This document shows, one piece after another, positions 6,906 through 7,478 of a stretch of 7,478 nucleotides of DNA. The translations under genes and the position numbers were made by a program. The stretch is from assembly GCA_964484475.1 (NCBI GenBank), contig CAZAFU010000122.1:1-7478 (forward strand). The letters run 5' to 3'. The notes below the pieces were generated by a model. That model was not told the DNA's origin. It ran no database searches and saw nothing but the letters and a program-made list of their open reading frames with translations. The DNA is from Parvularcula sp964484475. GTDB taxonomy: Bacteria > Pseudomonadota > Alphaproteobacteria > Caulobacterales > Parvularculaceae. Every line of letters begins with the position of its first letter. Positions within the stretch are counted from its first letter, which is position 1.

Positions 6906-7478
6906 GCCTTGCGGGAGCTCATGCGCTCATCACCGGCGGGGCGAGCGGGATCGGCGCGGCCTGCGCGCGGACCATCCTGGAGGCGGGCGCCGAGGTGACG
7001 GTTACCGGCCGGACAGAGGGCCGTTTGGCGGACTTCGCCAAGCTCCACGGCTGCCGCTACGCGGTGATGGACGTGACCGACGAAGGCTCGGTCCAGGGCG
7101 CGTTCCTGGCCGCTGGAGCGGTCGACATGGTCGTCGCGAACGCCGGCGCGGCGGAGACCGCTCCGTTGAAGCGCACATCGGCGGAGCTTTTCGAGCGCAT
7201 GCTGAGAACCAACCTGACGGGAACCTTTCTCACGGTACGAACCTTCCTCGAGAACGCCGACCGGGACGCCGCCGGCCGCATCGTTGCTGTCGCCAGTACG
7301 GCGTCACTGAAGGGCTATGCGTTCAGTTCGGCCTATGCAGCGGCGAAGCACGGCGTGGTCGGTATGGTCCGATCGCTGGCCCTCGAGCTCGCCGGCACGA
7401 AGATCACGGCGAACGCCGTCTGCCCGGGCTTCACCCGGACTGCGATAGCGGAGGACGCCGTCCGCAACATCGCCGCGA
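6902..7478 (+). CDS. SDR-family NAD(P)-dependent oxidoreductase, cut by the window end
   Basis: A classical short-chain dehydrogenase/reductase; 192 codons are visible, and such proteins are usually about 250 residues, so roughly 50-60 C-terminal residues lie outside. Seen directly: the cofactor motif TGGASGIG (11-18), ANAG (79-82), the structural Asn104 in RTNLTG, and the catalytic Ser132, Tyr145 and Lys149 in ASTAS and SAYAAAKHG, followed by NAVCPGFTRT (171-180). The ATG overlaps the abmA stop in ATGA, so the two are almost certainly co-transcribed and translationally coupled. It may oxidise or reduce a hydroxyacyl/oxoacyl-CoA after the monooxygenase; the SDR BadH, which acts on 2-hydroxycyclohexanecarboxyl-CoA, is a functional precedent. 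Substrate and coenzyme preference cannot be told from the sequence. It could also be annotated as a 3-hydroxyacyl-CoA dehydrogenase or 3-oxoacyl-ACP reductase-like protein. Confidence 0.88.
   Translation, partial: MSLAGAHALITGGASGIGAACARTILEAGAEVTVTGRTEGRLADFAKLHGCRYAVMDVTDEGSVQGAFLAAGAVDMVVANAGAAETAPLKRTSAELFERMLRTNLTGTFLTVRTFLENADRDAAGRIVAVASTASLKGYAFSSAYAAAKHGVVGMVRSLALELAGTKITANAVCPGFTRTAIAEDAVRNIAA

Overview
The window is a compact, GC-rich catabolic cluster from a proteobacterium. Codon usage and protein style suggest an alphaproteobacterium, plausibly of the Rhodobacteraceae/Roseobacter kind; this is inference, as no rRNA or other marker is present. All genes are for CoA-thioester chemistry, and the diagnostic one is a fused flavoprotein of the 2-aminobenzoyl-CoA (anthraniloyl-CoA) monooxygenase/reductase family. 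The window is therefore best read as part of an aerobic, CoA-dependent 2-aminobenzoate (or closely related aromatic acid) degradation locus.

Layout. Positions 1-68 may hold the last codons of an unidentified plus-strand gene. On the minus strand, a glutaryl-CoA dehydrogenase (1279-2481) is followed by a PcaF-type thiolase (83-1282), the two overlapping in a GTGA stop/start. A 79-bp divergent intergenic region (2482-2560) separates them from the plus-strand genes. These are a fused enoyl-CoA hydratase/3-hydroxyacyl-CoA dehydrogenase (2561-4573), the fused monooxygenase/ene-reductase (4611-6905), and an SDR oxidoreductase (6902 to beyond the window end) that overlaps its predecessor in an ATGA.

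Regulation. The 13-mer TTTGAAGCTTAAA occurs exactly twice, once in the divergent intergenic region (minus orientation) and once just before the monooxygenase gene (plus orientation). In both places its right end runs into a -10 like hexamer (TAAAGT and TAAAAT), and a -35 like hexamer lies 17 or 16 bp upstream; the one before abmA is a perfect TTGACA. This looks like one operator/promoter module used at both transcription units, probably read by a local repressor encoded outside the window.

How the genes may work together. The monooxygenase/reductase would hydroxylate and partly reduce the CoA-activated aromatic ring. The SDR and the fused hydratase/dehydrogenase could handle the alicyclic and open-chain hydroxyacyl-CoAs. 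The thiolase could cleave a 3-oxo dicarboxylyl-CoA, and glutaryl-CoA dehydrogenase would turn glutaryl-CoA into crotonyl-CoA, which the hydratase/dehydrogenase and a thiolase take to acetyl-CoA. The CoA ligase, ring-opening hydrolase, deaminating step, transporter and regulator expected for such a pathway are not in the window. There are no RNA genes, mobile elements or CRISPR arrays, and no gene-free stretch longer than 300 bases.
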